Assembly (NCBI GenBank): GCA_964639525.1
Contig: CAZXDS010000046.1
Coordinates: 1-18,926, forward strand
Length of the DNA stretch: 18,926 nucleotides
From: CAZXDS01 sp964639525
GTDB taxonomy: Bacteria > Bacteroidota > Ignavibacteria > Ignavibacteriales > Melioribacteraceae
Reading direction: 5' to 3'
Shown: one piece after another, positions 6,231 through 14,533 of the stretch
Position numbering within the stretch: position 1 is the first letter of the stretch
How the letters are laid out: each line of letters opens with the position of its first letter
Notes under the pieces: generated by a model
What the model saw: only the letters and a program-made list of their open reading frames with translations
What the model was told of the DNA's origin: nothing
Databases searched by the model: none
Position numbers and translations under genes: made by a program

Positions 6231-7322
6231 GTGAAAAGTATAATATCAAAATCTTTTGATGTTTATAGAAGCGAAGGCGTTTCCGAGTTATATAAAAGAA
6301 CTAAGAAAAATATTGGTATAGTTTTTAAAAGATTGTTAATGTTTGATCCTTCCAATAATAAAAAAATCAAACAAATAAAAAACTGCTATCAAAATGAAAG
6401 AGTATTTCTTATTGGAAATGGCCCAAGTTTAAACAATACACCCCTTTACTTGCTCAAAAATGAATATACTATTGCTTTTAATCGTTTTAATTTGTTTTTT
6501 GAACGACTAAATTGGAAGCCGACATTTTATTCGGTTATTGATGCGGTTGTTGCAAAAGATATGGCAGAAGAGATTAATCTGATTGTGCCCGAAGTTAAAT
6601 ACGCTTTTTTCCCTGATATTCATTCCGATGGAACAAATTTTAAAAGTTTTATTCATTCCAAAGATAATGTCTTTTGGTTGAAACCCAAATCCGGAGATTA
6701 TACTTTGAAACTGCCGAAAATTGTTTTTGGTGGCACTGTTTCCTTCTCCGCAATTCAAATTTTGATCTATATGGGATTTAAAGAGATAGTTTTAATTGGC
6801 GTTGATATGAATTATAAAATTCACACTACAGTTGATACTTTTGACGGAAATACAATTACCGCAAAATATGACGATGATCCAAATCATTTTGACCCGAGAT
6901 ATTTCGGTTGGAATCGATCTTATCACCAACCGGATGACGTTGCTTTAAAAAATATGTTCGCTGCGTTTGAAAAAGCGGCTTTATTGGCAAAAGAAAATAA
7001 TATAAAGATTATTAATGCCGGGTATAACAGCGCTGTAAAGAGTTTTCCAAAAATCGAATTCGAATCTCTTTTTAATTATTCCCGCAAAGAAAAGTTAAAT
7101 TTATTTATTGAGTCGCTCGGTTTTAACGGTAACTTTAACTCGGTTGACGAAGCAATCCCAAATTTGGTTTATATTAATACAATTGACGAATGGAAAGATA
7201 ACGCCGAGTATTTAGCGGTAGATGAAAGTTTAACTTTCAAACTTATCAAGAACAAAATTGAAACGCATATTCCTTTTGGACCTTTTGAAGGTATGGTAAT
7301 ATTTAAAAAAAGAAAAAGTTAA
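6231..7322 (+). CDS. DUF115/GT42-like protein, putative glycan glycosyltransferase (first copy)
   Basis: The 363-residue protein has GNGPSL (62-67), N84 in FNRF, a glycine-rich segment GGTVSFSAIQILIYMGFKEIVLIGVD (about 167-192, split by strand and helix), and H219 in PNHFDPRYFG. This order is typical of the MptE-like/DUF115 family. It also parallels the sialyltransferase family GT42, where the GNGPSL loop, the Asn of an RCNQF-type motif and a His in a SHYIGH-type motif form the CMP-sugar site (from memory of Campylobacter Cst proteins). The setting, with a CMP-sugar synthetase at 14534, favours a glycosyltransferase over a pterin pyrophosphokinase. A second, diverged copy lies at 13623-14447. 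The start is GTG 6231 without a visible ribosome binding site. The family is well supported; the substrate is inferred. Confidence 0.7.
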   Translation: MKSIISKSFDVYRSEGVSELYKRTKKNIGIVFKRLLMFDPSNNKKIKQIKNCYQNERVFLIGNGPSLNNTPLYLLKNEYTIAFNRFNLFFERLNWKPTFYSVIDAVVAKDMAEEINLIVPEVKYAFFPDIHSDGTNFKSFIHSKDNVFWLKPKSGDYTLKLPKIVFGGTVSFSAIQILIYMGFKEIVLIGVDMNYKIHTTVDTFDGNTITAKYDDDPNHFDPRYFGWNRSYHQPDDVALKNMFAAFEKAALLAKENNIKIINAGYNSAVKSFPKIEFESLFNYSRKEKLNLFIESLGFNGNFNSVDEAIPNLVYINTIDEWKDNAEYLAVDESLTFKLIKNKIETHIPFGPFEGMVIFKKRKS

Positions 7323-7447
7323 AAGTTACTGTAACACTTTAGTTAGAAATGGAATCTAAACTAGTCGTTCCCGAAAAAAGGAGTTAAGACAAATCAAATT
7401 AATAATTTGCAAGTAAATAAAATAATAACAAAAAAAGCTTGCAAAAT

Positions 7448-7944
7448 ATGTTACCAAAAAAGAAAGAAACCGGCGGAGATTTTTTCAAAGTAGAGTTAGC
7501 AAAGATTATAAACAAGAACTACCCGTTAGTTCGACTATCTGATTCGATTAAATGGGAAGAATTAGAAGAATCGATAAATATACCGAGAATACCGGTTCGC
7601 CGGGCAAGTCGTTACGGTTAATGTTGGGCTTACAGTATTTGAAGTATCTCAATGACGAAAGCAACGAACAGATAGTAATAAAGTTTGTAGAGAATCCGTA
7701 TTATCAATACTTTTGCGGCAATCAACATTTTGAACATCGTCTGTCCATATACCCAAGTTCGATGACGAGATTCCACAAGCGTATAGAGAAAGATAGAGAA
7801 ATTATTGAAATGGTTAAAAGACGGAGAACATTAGAGCCGATATTCGGGCATTTGAAAAATGGAAATGGGCTGGATAGAAATAAGTTAAAAGGTAGAGACG
7901 GCGATCATATTAACGCGGTTGTATCCGTTTGTGTGTTTAATTAA
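7448..7944 (+). pseudogene. IS5-family transposase remnant, frameshifted and lacking the catalytic core
   Basis: The N-terminal part (FFKVELAKIINKNYPLVRL, then LMLGLQYLKYL and ENPYYQYFCGNQHFEHRL, PSSMTRFHKRI) is typical of IS5-group transposases. A frameshift near 7565-7580 divides it: one frame ends at 7621, the other continues from about 7570. Directly after RIEKD comes the far C-terminus, RRTLEPIFGHLK, with the last catalytic Glu of the DDE triad. About 200 residues containing the two catalytic Asp residues are missing. The protein cannot be an active transposase. No convincing terminal inverted repeats were found in 7323-7447 or 7945-8143. The relic separates the first DUF115-like gene from the sulfotransferase and may mark an old junction in the locus. 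Confidence 0.8.
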
Positions 7945-8028
7945 GAAAAACTTCACAACGTTTTATATATAGAGTTTTTAGAAATTTAATCCCGAATAAT
8001 TTTTTCTTAAATTATAATAGTTGCATTA

Positions 8029-8058
8029 TTTTTTTCTGGTTTTGTGCCAGTTTTTGAG
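8029..8058 (+). terminator. Weak terminator-like hairpin before the sulfotransferase gene
   Basis: CTGG-TTTTGTG-CCAG followed by TTTTT lies near 8037-8056 in the 199-bp gap between the transposase relic and the sulfotransferase. The stem is only four to five pairs, so this is a weak candidate. A TATAAT sequence at 8013-8018 lies just upstream without a matching -35 box. Nothing else in 7945-8143 is recognisable. Confidence 0.2.
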
Positions 8059-8143
8059 TTTTTCAGCGAAGACTAATTTAGGCGCTTAACTATGTCTACA
8101 TGTTGTGAGGAGCACATCATTATTTTAATGCACTTTGGTGAAT

Positions 8144-9109
8144 ATGGGTAATTATATTTTTTTAATATCGCTGCCAAGAAGTGGTTCAACTATGTTGCAG
8201 AAAGCACTTAACAATCATCCGCAAATCAAAACTACTAGTGAACCTTGGATGCTACTCCCACTCCTTTATGGTGATCCAATATCAAATTTTTCGATTAATA
8301 AAAAATGTGTATTTAATGGTAAGTCGGCTTCTCATGCAATAAAACATTCATTGCTTGAACTTTATGACTCAGAAATTCTATTGAAATCATCTCTAATAAG
8401 AGTATATAAAGATCTTTACAATACTGATCAAAATATTACTAAATATTTTTTGGATAAAACTCCAAGATACTATTTAATAATTGATGAAATAAAAAAATAT
8501 TTTCCTCACAGCAAGATTGTAATTCTTCTACGTAATCCATTAGATATACTAAATTCTATTCTTTCTACTTGGGTAAAAAATAATCATCATTTCCTTGCTT
8601 TTTATAAAATTGATTTATTTCAAGGGTTAGATTGTCTTATAGAACAAATTAATGTTGAGAGCAAATCAGTTTATTTTATAAGATATGAACAATTAATTAA
8701 TAATCCTGAAAATGAAATTAAGGCATTAACCGACTTTTTACATATTGAATTCAATAAAAATATGTTAGATCTTTCGAATAAAACAATTTGGAAACTTGGG
8801 GATCAAAAAAATATAAATATAAAGAATTCAATTGATAATTTGAATAAACATTCATGGCTAAATTATTTGTCTACTAAGAATTGGAAGATTATGAAAAATT
8901 ATCTGGAATATATTGGGGAAGATAAATTTAATAAACTTGGTTATGACTTCGAAGCCGCAATGGATAGTCTTGATTCTATTCAACCCTCTTTATTACGAAG
9001 AATCATAACTCCCTCTCTCAATTATTATACTTCAAAATTTTCAGAGATTTTACTTCCTATTACAACTTATAAGCGAAATTTTCTAGATAGAATAAGAAAA
9101 AATGAATAA
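8144..9109 (+). CDS. PAPS-dependent sulfotransferase (Sulfotransfer_3-like)
   Basis: The N-terminus reads IFLISLPRSGSTMLQKAL, the 5'-phosphosulfate-binding loop of PAPS sulfotransferases (residues 10-16, LPRSGST). The second signature, IVILLRNPLDILNSILS (about 125-141), matches the 3'-phosphate-binding region with its Arg and downstream Ser. The product of 321 residues is a normal length. It would transfer sulfate from PAPS to a hydroxyl or amine, here most likely on the locus glycan. ATG 8144 is chosen because the P-loop begins seven residues later; TTG 8135 and GTG 8138 are possible in-frame starts. The end overlaps the flippase start by eight bases, indicating translational coupling. The cysD/cysN genes upstream are a plausible source of its donor. 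The gene is visibly more AT-rich than cysN or the genes after 14534. Confidence 0.85.
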   Translation: MGNYIFLISLPRSGSTMLQKALNNHPQIKTTSEPWMLLPLLYGDPISNFSINKKCVFNGKSASHAIKHSLLELYDSEILLKSSLIRVYKDLYNTDQNITKYFLDKTPRYYLIIDEIKKYFPHSKIVILLRNPLDILNSILSTWVKNNHHFLAFYKIDLFQGLDCLIEQINVESKSVYFIRYEQLINNPENEIKALTDFLHIEFNKNMLDLSNKTIWKLGDQKNINIKNSIDNLNKHSWLNYLSTKNWKIMKNYLEYIGEDKFNKLGYDFEAAMDSLDSIQPSLLRRIITPSLNYYTSKFSEILLPITTYKRNFLDRIRKNE

Positions 9110-10409
9110 AAATAAATTTAATCTTAAGAAAAATATTTTTCAGTCGTTGATTTTCAAAGTTATTGCTATGGTTTCGGGGGTTATCCTTGTTCCAATAGTT
9201 TTGCATTATCTTGGTAAAGAAAAATACGGCATATGGGTCACTTTGACTGTAGTTTTCAATTGGTTTGGATTTTTTGATTTTGGCATCGGAAATGGGTTAC
9301 GGAATAAGCTTAGCGAAGCAAATGCGAAAGGGAATTTTAAATTGGCTAAAGAGCTGGTCAGCACTTCATATGTTCTGATTAGTTTAATCTTTTTTTTTCT
9401 TTTTGCAATTATCGTCATTCTTAGTCCGTTTGCTAATTGGTATAAAATATTTAATATCGGTTCATCCTTTAACGAAAACTTTAATTTACTAATTTTATTC
9501 TTGGCCGGTGGTTTCTCTTTTTCGTTCATCCTTCGATTATTGGCGCCGATCTTTTTTGCCAATCAACATGCGGCAAGAAAATATATGGCTGATACAATTG
9601 GTACAGTTATTTCATTTGTTCTAATTGTTACAGTTACTAAAATTGTAAAAGATTCTCTTTCGTTTCTGCTTATTATCTATGTCTTTTCACCTTTGGTTGT
9701 TTATGGCTTAGCATCTATTTATTTTTTTAATAAGGACTATAAGGCAATAAAGCCAAGTTTTAAGTCTATAAATTTTAAATTGAATAGAAGCATAGTGGGA
9801 ATGGGGACGCAATTTTTAATAATACAATTAAGTGCCTTATTCCTTCAGTCGTCAATATTTTTTTTGATTAATTTTTTTGTAGGCTCAGGGAAGGTAGCCG
9901 AATTTAATGTAGCGTTTAAATATTTTATGGTCGTAAGAATTGGAAGTCAAGTCTTTTATACGCCATACTGGTCAGCTGTGACTGATGCTTATAGCCGAAA
10001 GGATAAAAAGTGGCTGATAAATTCTTTTAAGAAAACTTACATAATGGCTTTTTTATTTATTGTTGGTTTAGTAATTATGTATTTAATGTTCCGCCAAGTT
10101 TCTGGAATATGGATACATCAAAGAAATTTCACCTCGCCTGATGTTTTGTTGGGTACATTTTTATATGTAGTCATTTTTACTTTAACTGAACCCATTATGA
10201 CATTTATAAATGGAATTGGGGAATTAAAAGAACAATTTATTTTATCAATTTTTGTTATAATGTTCTGTGCTCCTTTAAGTATTGCACTTTTTAAATATAC
10301 TCAACTTGGAGTTTTAGCTTTTATTTTAGTGCCGGCACTATTGCGGTTAATTAAAGCAGTGGCAGGATTTCGTCAGTTGGGGAAAATTTATTTATTAAAA
10401 TTTGTTTAA
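9102..10409 (+). CDS. Wzx-type polysaccharide flippase (MATE/MVF superfamily)
   Basis: The 435-residue protein is an integral membrane protein with about 12 hydrophobic segments. It begins KNIFQSLIFKVIAMVSGVILVPIVLHYLGKEKYGIWVTL and continues with FGFFDFGIGNGLRNKLSEA, the conserved N-terminal pattern of Wzx/RfbX flippases. It would move lipid-linked repeat units across the inner membrane. It overlaps the sulfotransferase gene by eight bases and lies directly upstream of the Wzy-type polymerase gene, the classic pairing of Wzx/Wzy-dependent pathways. ATG 9102 is supported by the conserved start and the overlap. Confidence 0.9.
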   Translation: MNKNKFNLKKNIFQSLIFKVIAMVSGVILVPIVLHYLGKEKYGIWVTLTVVFNWFGFFDFGIGNGLRNKLSEANAKGNFKLAKELVSTSYVLISLIFFFLFAIIVILSPFANWYKIFNIGSSFNENFNLLILFLAGGFSFSFILRLLAPIFFANQHAARKYMADTIGTVISFVLIVTVTKIVKDSLSFLLIIYVFSPLVVYGLASIYFFNKDYKAIKPSFKSINFKLNRSIVGMGTQFLIIQLSALFLQSSIFFLINFFVGSGKVAEFNVAFKYFMVVRIGSQVFYTPYWSAVTDAYSRKDKKWLINSFKKTYIMAFLFIVGLVIMYLMFRQVSGIWIHQRNFTSPDVLLGTFLYVVIFTLTEPIMTFINGIGELKEQFILSIFVIMFCAPLSIALFKYTQLGVLAFILVPALLRLIKAVAGFRQLGKIYLLKFV

Positions 10410-10422
10410 TTTTATATCGCTT

Positions 10423-11697
10423 ATGAATAAAGAATCAAGTAATAATGTACATAATGCCATAAACTACATTTTAGTTTATCTTCTTATTGGGGTAAGTGGT
10501 AGCATCTTCTTCCTTTTTTGGAAAAACTCTGAGAATCTGATTATAGTACTTATGTTTATTTCCTTTATATACTATATATCAACTAGCAAAATACATAATA
10601 TTGATATTATAAATTTATTATTATATTTTTTTGTATTTACCATGGTTATATTATTTACGATTGGGACTTTTCATTTATTTCCACGGATAACTGTACAAAG
10701 TTTTACAAAGAAAGTTATAATTTCATTTTTTGTTATTGTCTTAGTAAATAAAAAATTTTTCAAGATTTATATTAATGTTCTATTTTTTCTTTCTGTTTCA
10801 AGTTTGATTATCTTTGCCCTTTCTTTGTTGTTCCCAAGTGTATTTGCGTTCTTTATCAAACTATCAAATTACTTTCCAATACAGCGAACGGATATATATT
10901 TACATTATCCCAAAAATATACTGATTCATAATTTTTGGCAAATTGATTGGTACAGAAATTCAGGGGCGTTTTGGGAACCGGGAGCTAATGCGGGGTTTAC
11001 CTTATTAGCGCTTGCATTTAACCTTTTTATTGTTGAAAAAAAATTATTAACGGTAAAAAATATTATTTTTTTACTTGCTGTATTATCCACGCTCTCTACC
11101 TCCGGTTATCTGAATTTGTTTCTATTAATATTTTTCTATCTGTTGCATGATCGTAAGGAAAGGGTTTTACACTACATATATTTGATTTTAATATTAGTTA
11201 TATTAGCATATAGTTTTACTAATATAGATTTTTTTGGTGAAAAAATAATAAAACAATATGAAGAAATTGCTTCCGGTGATCCACGTATAAGTAGGTTTGC
11301 CAGTGCAGAAATTGATTTGAAAACTTTTATAAAATATCCCTTAAGCGGTTATCCTATGGTAGATATTAATAAAGGTAACTTTCAAGAATTAGATTTTAGA
11401 ACTAATGGTTTATTTATTCTTTTATCTAAATTCGGCATCATTTTTTTTATTTTCTATTTTTACCAAATTTATCAAGGTTTTAAATTTGTGCTGTTGATGA
11501 ATAATGTCAAAAGAAATAATATCTGGAAAATATCTTTATTTTTTGTGGTTTTTCTTGCTTTATTAAGTTTTTCAGAGAATTATTTTGAAAGACCTCTATT
11601 TATTATGCTATCATTTTTACCAATAATCTGGAATAGGTCAACTGCATATAAATTTATTAATAACCAATTTAATGATAAGGATTTGGATGAATCTTAA
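10423..11697 (+). CDS. Wzy-like O-antigen/capsule repeat-unit polymerase
   Basis: This very hydrophobic protein of 424 residues has about ten to twelve membrane segments. The signature YRNSGAFWEPGANAGFTLLA near its middle is typical of Wzy/O-antigen ligase-like proteins, where a large periplasmic loop precedes a FWEPG motif; STSGYLNLFLL follows, as in that family. It would polymerise repeat units at the periplasmic face of the inner membrane. Start ATG 10423 is preferred, 13 bases after the flippase stop; an upstream TTG at 10402 would overlap the flippase gene and add seven residues. Wzy sequences diverge widely, so the call rests on topology, the FWEPG motif and position next to the flippase. 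A 123-bp AT-rich gap with no recognisable feature follows. Confidence 0.8.
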   Translation: MNKESSNNVHNAINYILVYLLIGVSGSIFFLFWKNSENLIIVLMFISFIYYISTSKIHNIDIINLLLYFFVFTMVILFTIGTFHLFPRITVQSFTKKVIISFFVIVLVNKKFFKIYINVLFFLSVSSLIIFALSLLFPSVFAFFIKLSNYFPIQRTDIYLHYPKNILIHNFWQIDWYRNSGAFWEPGANAGFTLLALAFNLFIVEKKLLTVKNIIFLLAVLSTLSTSGYLNLFLLIFFYLLHDRKERVLHYIYLILILVILAYSFTNIDFFGEKIIKQYEEIASGDPRISRFASAEIDLKTFIKYPLSGYPMVDINKGNFQELDFRTNGLFILLSKFGIIFFIFYFYQIYQGFKFVLLMNNVKRNNIWKISLFFVVFLALLSFSENYFERPLFIMLSFLPIIWNRSTAYKFINNQFNDKDLDES

Positions 11698-11820
11698 TAC
11701 TGATAATATGTCAATAATGGTTCAACAAAATAAGTATTATAAAAATGAAAATCATAAATCAATATTCTAACTTAGAATTAAAAATAATTTATTAAATACA
11801 ACTATTTAAATAAAATTCAC

Positions 11821-12609
11821 ATGAAATCCTTAAAGCAAAAATTACAAAATAAAGAATTAACAATAGGCTCATGGTTATCATTTGCATATACTCCAATATG
11901 CGAGATGATGGCAAAATCTGGATTTGAATGGCTCGTAATTGATATGGAACATACTGCTACTGATTATTATGCGATGATGCAGATGATCCAAGTTATTAGC
12001 CTTAGTGGTTGTACGCCTTTGGTCCGTGTTGGAGCAAATGATGAACTGATAATAAAACGAGCGATGGATTCTGGAGCCGGCGGAGTAATTGTTCCAATGG
12101 TAAACTCAAAGGAAGACGCGGTAAAAGCAGTTAATTTTGTTAAGTATCCATCAGCCGGAAAAAGAGGGATCGGTTTATTTCGTGCTCAAGGTTATGGTTT
12201 AAATTTCAAAGAATACGAAAAGTGGGCAGAAGAAGAAAGCATCTGTATCGTGCAAATTGAGCATTTTAAAGGCGTTGAAAATTTGTCTGAAATATTATCG
12301 GTTGATGGTGTTGACGGATTCATTGTCGGTCCTTATGATTTGTCGGGATCTATTGGATTCCCTGGAGAATTCAACAATTCTCATGTTATTGATTTGATGA
12401 ATGAAGTTACAAAATTGGTTAAAAATTCAAAGAAACCTGGCGGTTTTCACGTAGTACAGTCAAGTCATGAACTTTTGAAAGCTAAAATCAATGAAGGTTA
12501 TAAGTTTATTGCGTATGGTGTCGATATGGTCTTTTTGGCAGAAAAAATTAACAAAGAGAATCAATTTTTGACTGGCATAAAAAAATTGAATATTAATCAA
12601 GAGATATAG
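11821..12609 (+). CDS. HpcH/HpaI-type class II aldolase
   Basis: The 262-residue protein shows the full active-site set of HpaI aldolases: H44 in DMEHT, R68 in PLVRVG, E146 in VQIEH and D172 in GPYDLSGS, the last two being the usual divalent metal ligands. Enzymes of the family condense or cleave pyruvate (or a related 2-oxo acid) and an aldehyde, giving 4-hydroxy-2-oxo acids. Within a glycan locus next to a CMP-sugar synthetase, a biosynthetic role is plausible: pyruvate plus a sugar aldehyde would give a 3-deoxy-2-ulosonic acid. That role is inferred; family and catalytic residues are clear. No Shine-Dalgarno site precedes the ATG. Confidence 0.88.
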   Translation: MKSLKQKLQNKELTIGSWLSFAYTPICEMMAKSGFEWLVIDMEHTATDYYAMMQMIQVISLSGCTPLVRVGANDELIIKRAMDSGAGGVIVPMVNSKEDAVKAVNFVKYPSAGKRGIGLFRAQGYGLNFKEYEKWAEEESICIVQIEHFKGVENLSEILSVDGVDGFIVGPYDLSGSIGFPGEFNNSHVIDLMNEVTKLVKNSKKPGGFHVVQSSHELLKAKINEGYKFIAYGVDMVFLAEKINKENQFLTGIKKLNINQEI

Positions 12610-12668
12610 TTGATTAATAAACAAATTTTAAGATTATTAAATTAATGATTAAAACTAAACAATAGCTT

Positions 12669-13556
12669 ATGTCAGCAAAATCAAAAATTGCCATAATTAT
12701 TCCTGTTCACAATGCGCTATCTTATACACAGAAATCTATAAGTGAACTTTATAATCAAATTTCTGTTTATAACTTTAATGAAAAAATTAAAATCATTGTT
12801 GTTGATGATGGCTCTACCGACGGCACATCAGAATGGCTTGTCGATAATTACCCCGAGGTTAAAGTATTAAAAGGAAACGGCAATTTATGGTGGAGCGGCA
12901 GTGTAAATTTAGGCGTAAAGTTTGCTCTCGAACAATTACACGTAGAATACATATTATTGTGGAATAACGATTGTACTACAACAGCAGATTATTTCCAAAA
13001 CTTATTGAATATTATCCCCAAAGTAAATAGTAATAAAATTATTATCGCTTCAAAGGTGTATTACCTGGACAAACCAAATGTAATTTTTAATATGGGTGGA
13101 AGTTATAATAAGAAAAATGGTAAAGCTGTTCTTATTGCGCGAGATAAAATCGATTCCATCGAATATGAAAAAACACTTGAAGTTGATTGGACTGGAGGTA
13201 TGGGAGTTTTAATACACAAAGACGTGTTTACCGAAGTAGGGTATTTTGATGAAAAAAAATTTCCTCAGTATTACGGCGATTGCGATTTTTTTCTTAGAGC
13301 AAAGGCAAAAGGAGTTTCAATTATAATTTATCCTAATCTTAAGGTCTGGAATGATAGAAATAATACTGCCATAGATATGCACAAAACTCTTTTTAAATCA
13401 TTCCGTCAATTATTTTTAATCAAATCACGATTTAATTTAATAATAGATTTTAGGTTTTATACAAGACATTCAAAAACGCTTTTAGGCTATTTATATTTGA
13501 TAATAAAATACATCAAATATTTTAGTAGAAGTATTAGACATAAAATATTGTCATGA
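12669..13556 (+). CDS. Family 2 glycosyltransferase
   Basis: The 295-residue protein starts with the GT-A fold pattern IAIIIPVHNA and carries VVDDGSTDG (D46, D47), GNLWWSGSVNLGV, the DxD-equivalent WNNDC (N99-D101), VDWTGGMGVLI and FPQYYGDCDFFLRAKAKG. These are the ordered motifs of GT2 enzymes of the rhamnosyl/galactosyl type that use nucleotide-diphosphate sugars. The C-terminal 50 residues are basic and moderately hydrophobic, compatible with a peripheral membrane position on the cytoplasmic side. It probably adds one sugar to the lipid-linked repeat unit. The sugar specificity cannot be read from the sequence. The start lacks a clear ribosome binding site. Confidence 0.9.
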   Translation: MSAKSKIAIIIPVHNALSYTQKSISELYNQISVYNFNEKIKIIVVDDGSTDGTSEWLVDNYPEVKVLKGNGNLWWSGSVNLGVKFALEQLHVEYILLWNNDCTTTADYFQNLLNIIPKVNSNKIIIASKVYYLDKPNVIFNMGGSYNKKNGKAVLIARDKIDSIEYEKTLEVDWTGGMGVLIHKDVFTEVGYFDEKKFPQYYGDCDFFLRAKAKGVSIIIYPNLKVWNDRNNTAIDMHKTLFKSFRQLFLIKSRFNLIIDFRFYTRHSKTLLGYLYLIIKYIKYFSRSIRHKILS

Positions 13557-13622
13557 TTGTGTTAACAAATTATAAGAATAAAAAAAGTAGCGTTATTAAG
13601 TATTAATATTTTGGGGGTTTAA

Positions 13623-14447
13623 ATGGGTAGAATAGAATACATAAAAAGAATGAAATTGAATGAAATAAGCTTTATGAGAGTTTTTAAAGCTGTGAAGAGA
13701 CGCGTGATTGATATCCCTCATAAAATCAGCTGGTCATTACCTTTTGAATTTCAGAGGAATAATTTGGCGAAATTAAGAGCCTTAAAGAATTTGCACAAAG
13801 GAAAGAGATGTTTTATTATTGCAAATGGTCCCAGCATTAACCAAATGGACCTTTCGGTATTAAAGAATGAAATAACAATCGGGATGAACAGGATTTATTT
13901 GCATAAAGAAAAAATGGGTTTTTTACCAAATTATCTAGTTGTTAGCGATGTTGCTCTTACATTGGCTCAGTTTCCTGAGGAGTTCATGAATGTACCGACT
14001 ACAAAATTATATATTTGGAACGGAAGGAAGTATTTTAAGGGAAACAATGATATTATTTATTTTAAACAAATATTTAAAGTTCATTTTTCGGAAGATTTTT
14101 CAAAATCGATATATAATGGTCATAGCGTAACCTACGGTTGTCTTCAATTGGCATACTATATGGGATTTAAAGAAGTAATTCTCATAGGAAAAGATCACAG
14201 TTATGTGGAAAAAGGGATTCCCAATAAAATTTTAATTGCCAAGGGGAATGAACAAAATCATTTTATTTCAGGCTATTATAAAAAAGGAATGAAATGGGAG
14301 ATACCCGATTACAAAGGGGAAGAATTAGCGTATGAAATGGCAAAAGCACATTTCGAAAAAGACGGCAGAAAAATTCTTGACGCTACTGTCGGAGGAAAAC
14401 TGAATATATTTAAAAAGGTGGAGTTTTCTTCTTTGTTTGATAAGTAA
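13623..14447 (+). CDS. DUF115/GT42-like protein, putative glycan glycosyltransferase (second copy)
   Basis: The 274-residue protein has the same motif order as the gene at 6231: ANGPSI (67-72), N89 in GMNRIYL, GHSVTYGCLQLAYYMGFKE followed by VILIGKD, and H213 in EQNHFISGYY. Its core resembles DUF115/MptE-like proteins and sialyltransferase family GT42. The two copies are distant paralogues and share an F-x-K-x-E-F-x-S-L-F ending. The upstream gggggt stretch near 13613 may serve as a ribosome binding site for ATG 13623; M11 at 13653 is an alternative start. It lies directly before the CMP-sugar synthetase gene, so use of the CMP-sugar made there is a reasonable inference. Confidence 0.7.
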   Translation: MGRIEYIKRMKLNEISFMRVFKAVKRRVIDIPHKISWSLPFEFQRNNLAKLRALKNLHKGKRCFIIANGPSINQMDLSVLKNEITIGMNRIYLHKEKMGFLPNYLVVSDVALTLAQFPEEFMNVPTTKLYIWNGRKYFKGNNDIIYFKQIFKVHFSEDFSKSIYNGHSVTYGCLQLAYYMGFKEVILIGKDHSYVEKGIPNKILIAKGNEQNHFISGYYKKGMKWEIPDYKGEELAYEMAKAHFEKDGRKILDATVGGKLNIFKKVEFSSLFDK

Positions 14448-14462
14448 CGTAAAATTTGTAGT

Positions 14463-14494
14463 TACAATAAAATAATTACAACTAATTTATTGTA
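14463..14494. other. AT-rich perfect inverted repeat between two genes
   Basis: TACAATAAA (14463-14471) is the exact reverse complement of TTTATTGTA (14486-14494), with a 14-base loop. It lies in the 86-bp gap between the second DUF115-like gene and the CMP-sugar synthetase gene. There is no T-run after it, so a terminator role is weak; an operator or chance palindrome is equally possible. Confidence 0.3.
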
Positions 14495-14533
14495 GTAAAA
14501 GAAAATTGATTTATAAATGATAATGAGGTTAAT

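Noticed and set aside
7323..7447. Left terminal inverted repeat of the IS5 relic
   Set aside because: No sequence here matches the reverse complement of anything in 7945-8143 beyond a few bases, so the element ends could not be defined.
8041..8130. JUMPstart/ops element upstream of the glycan export genes
   Set aside because: GGCGCTTAAC near 8090 looked suggestive, but the ops core GGCGGTAGCGT is absent.
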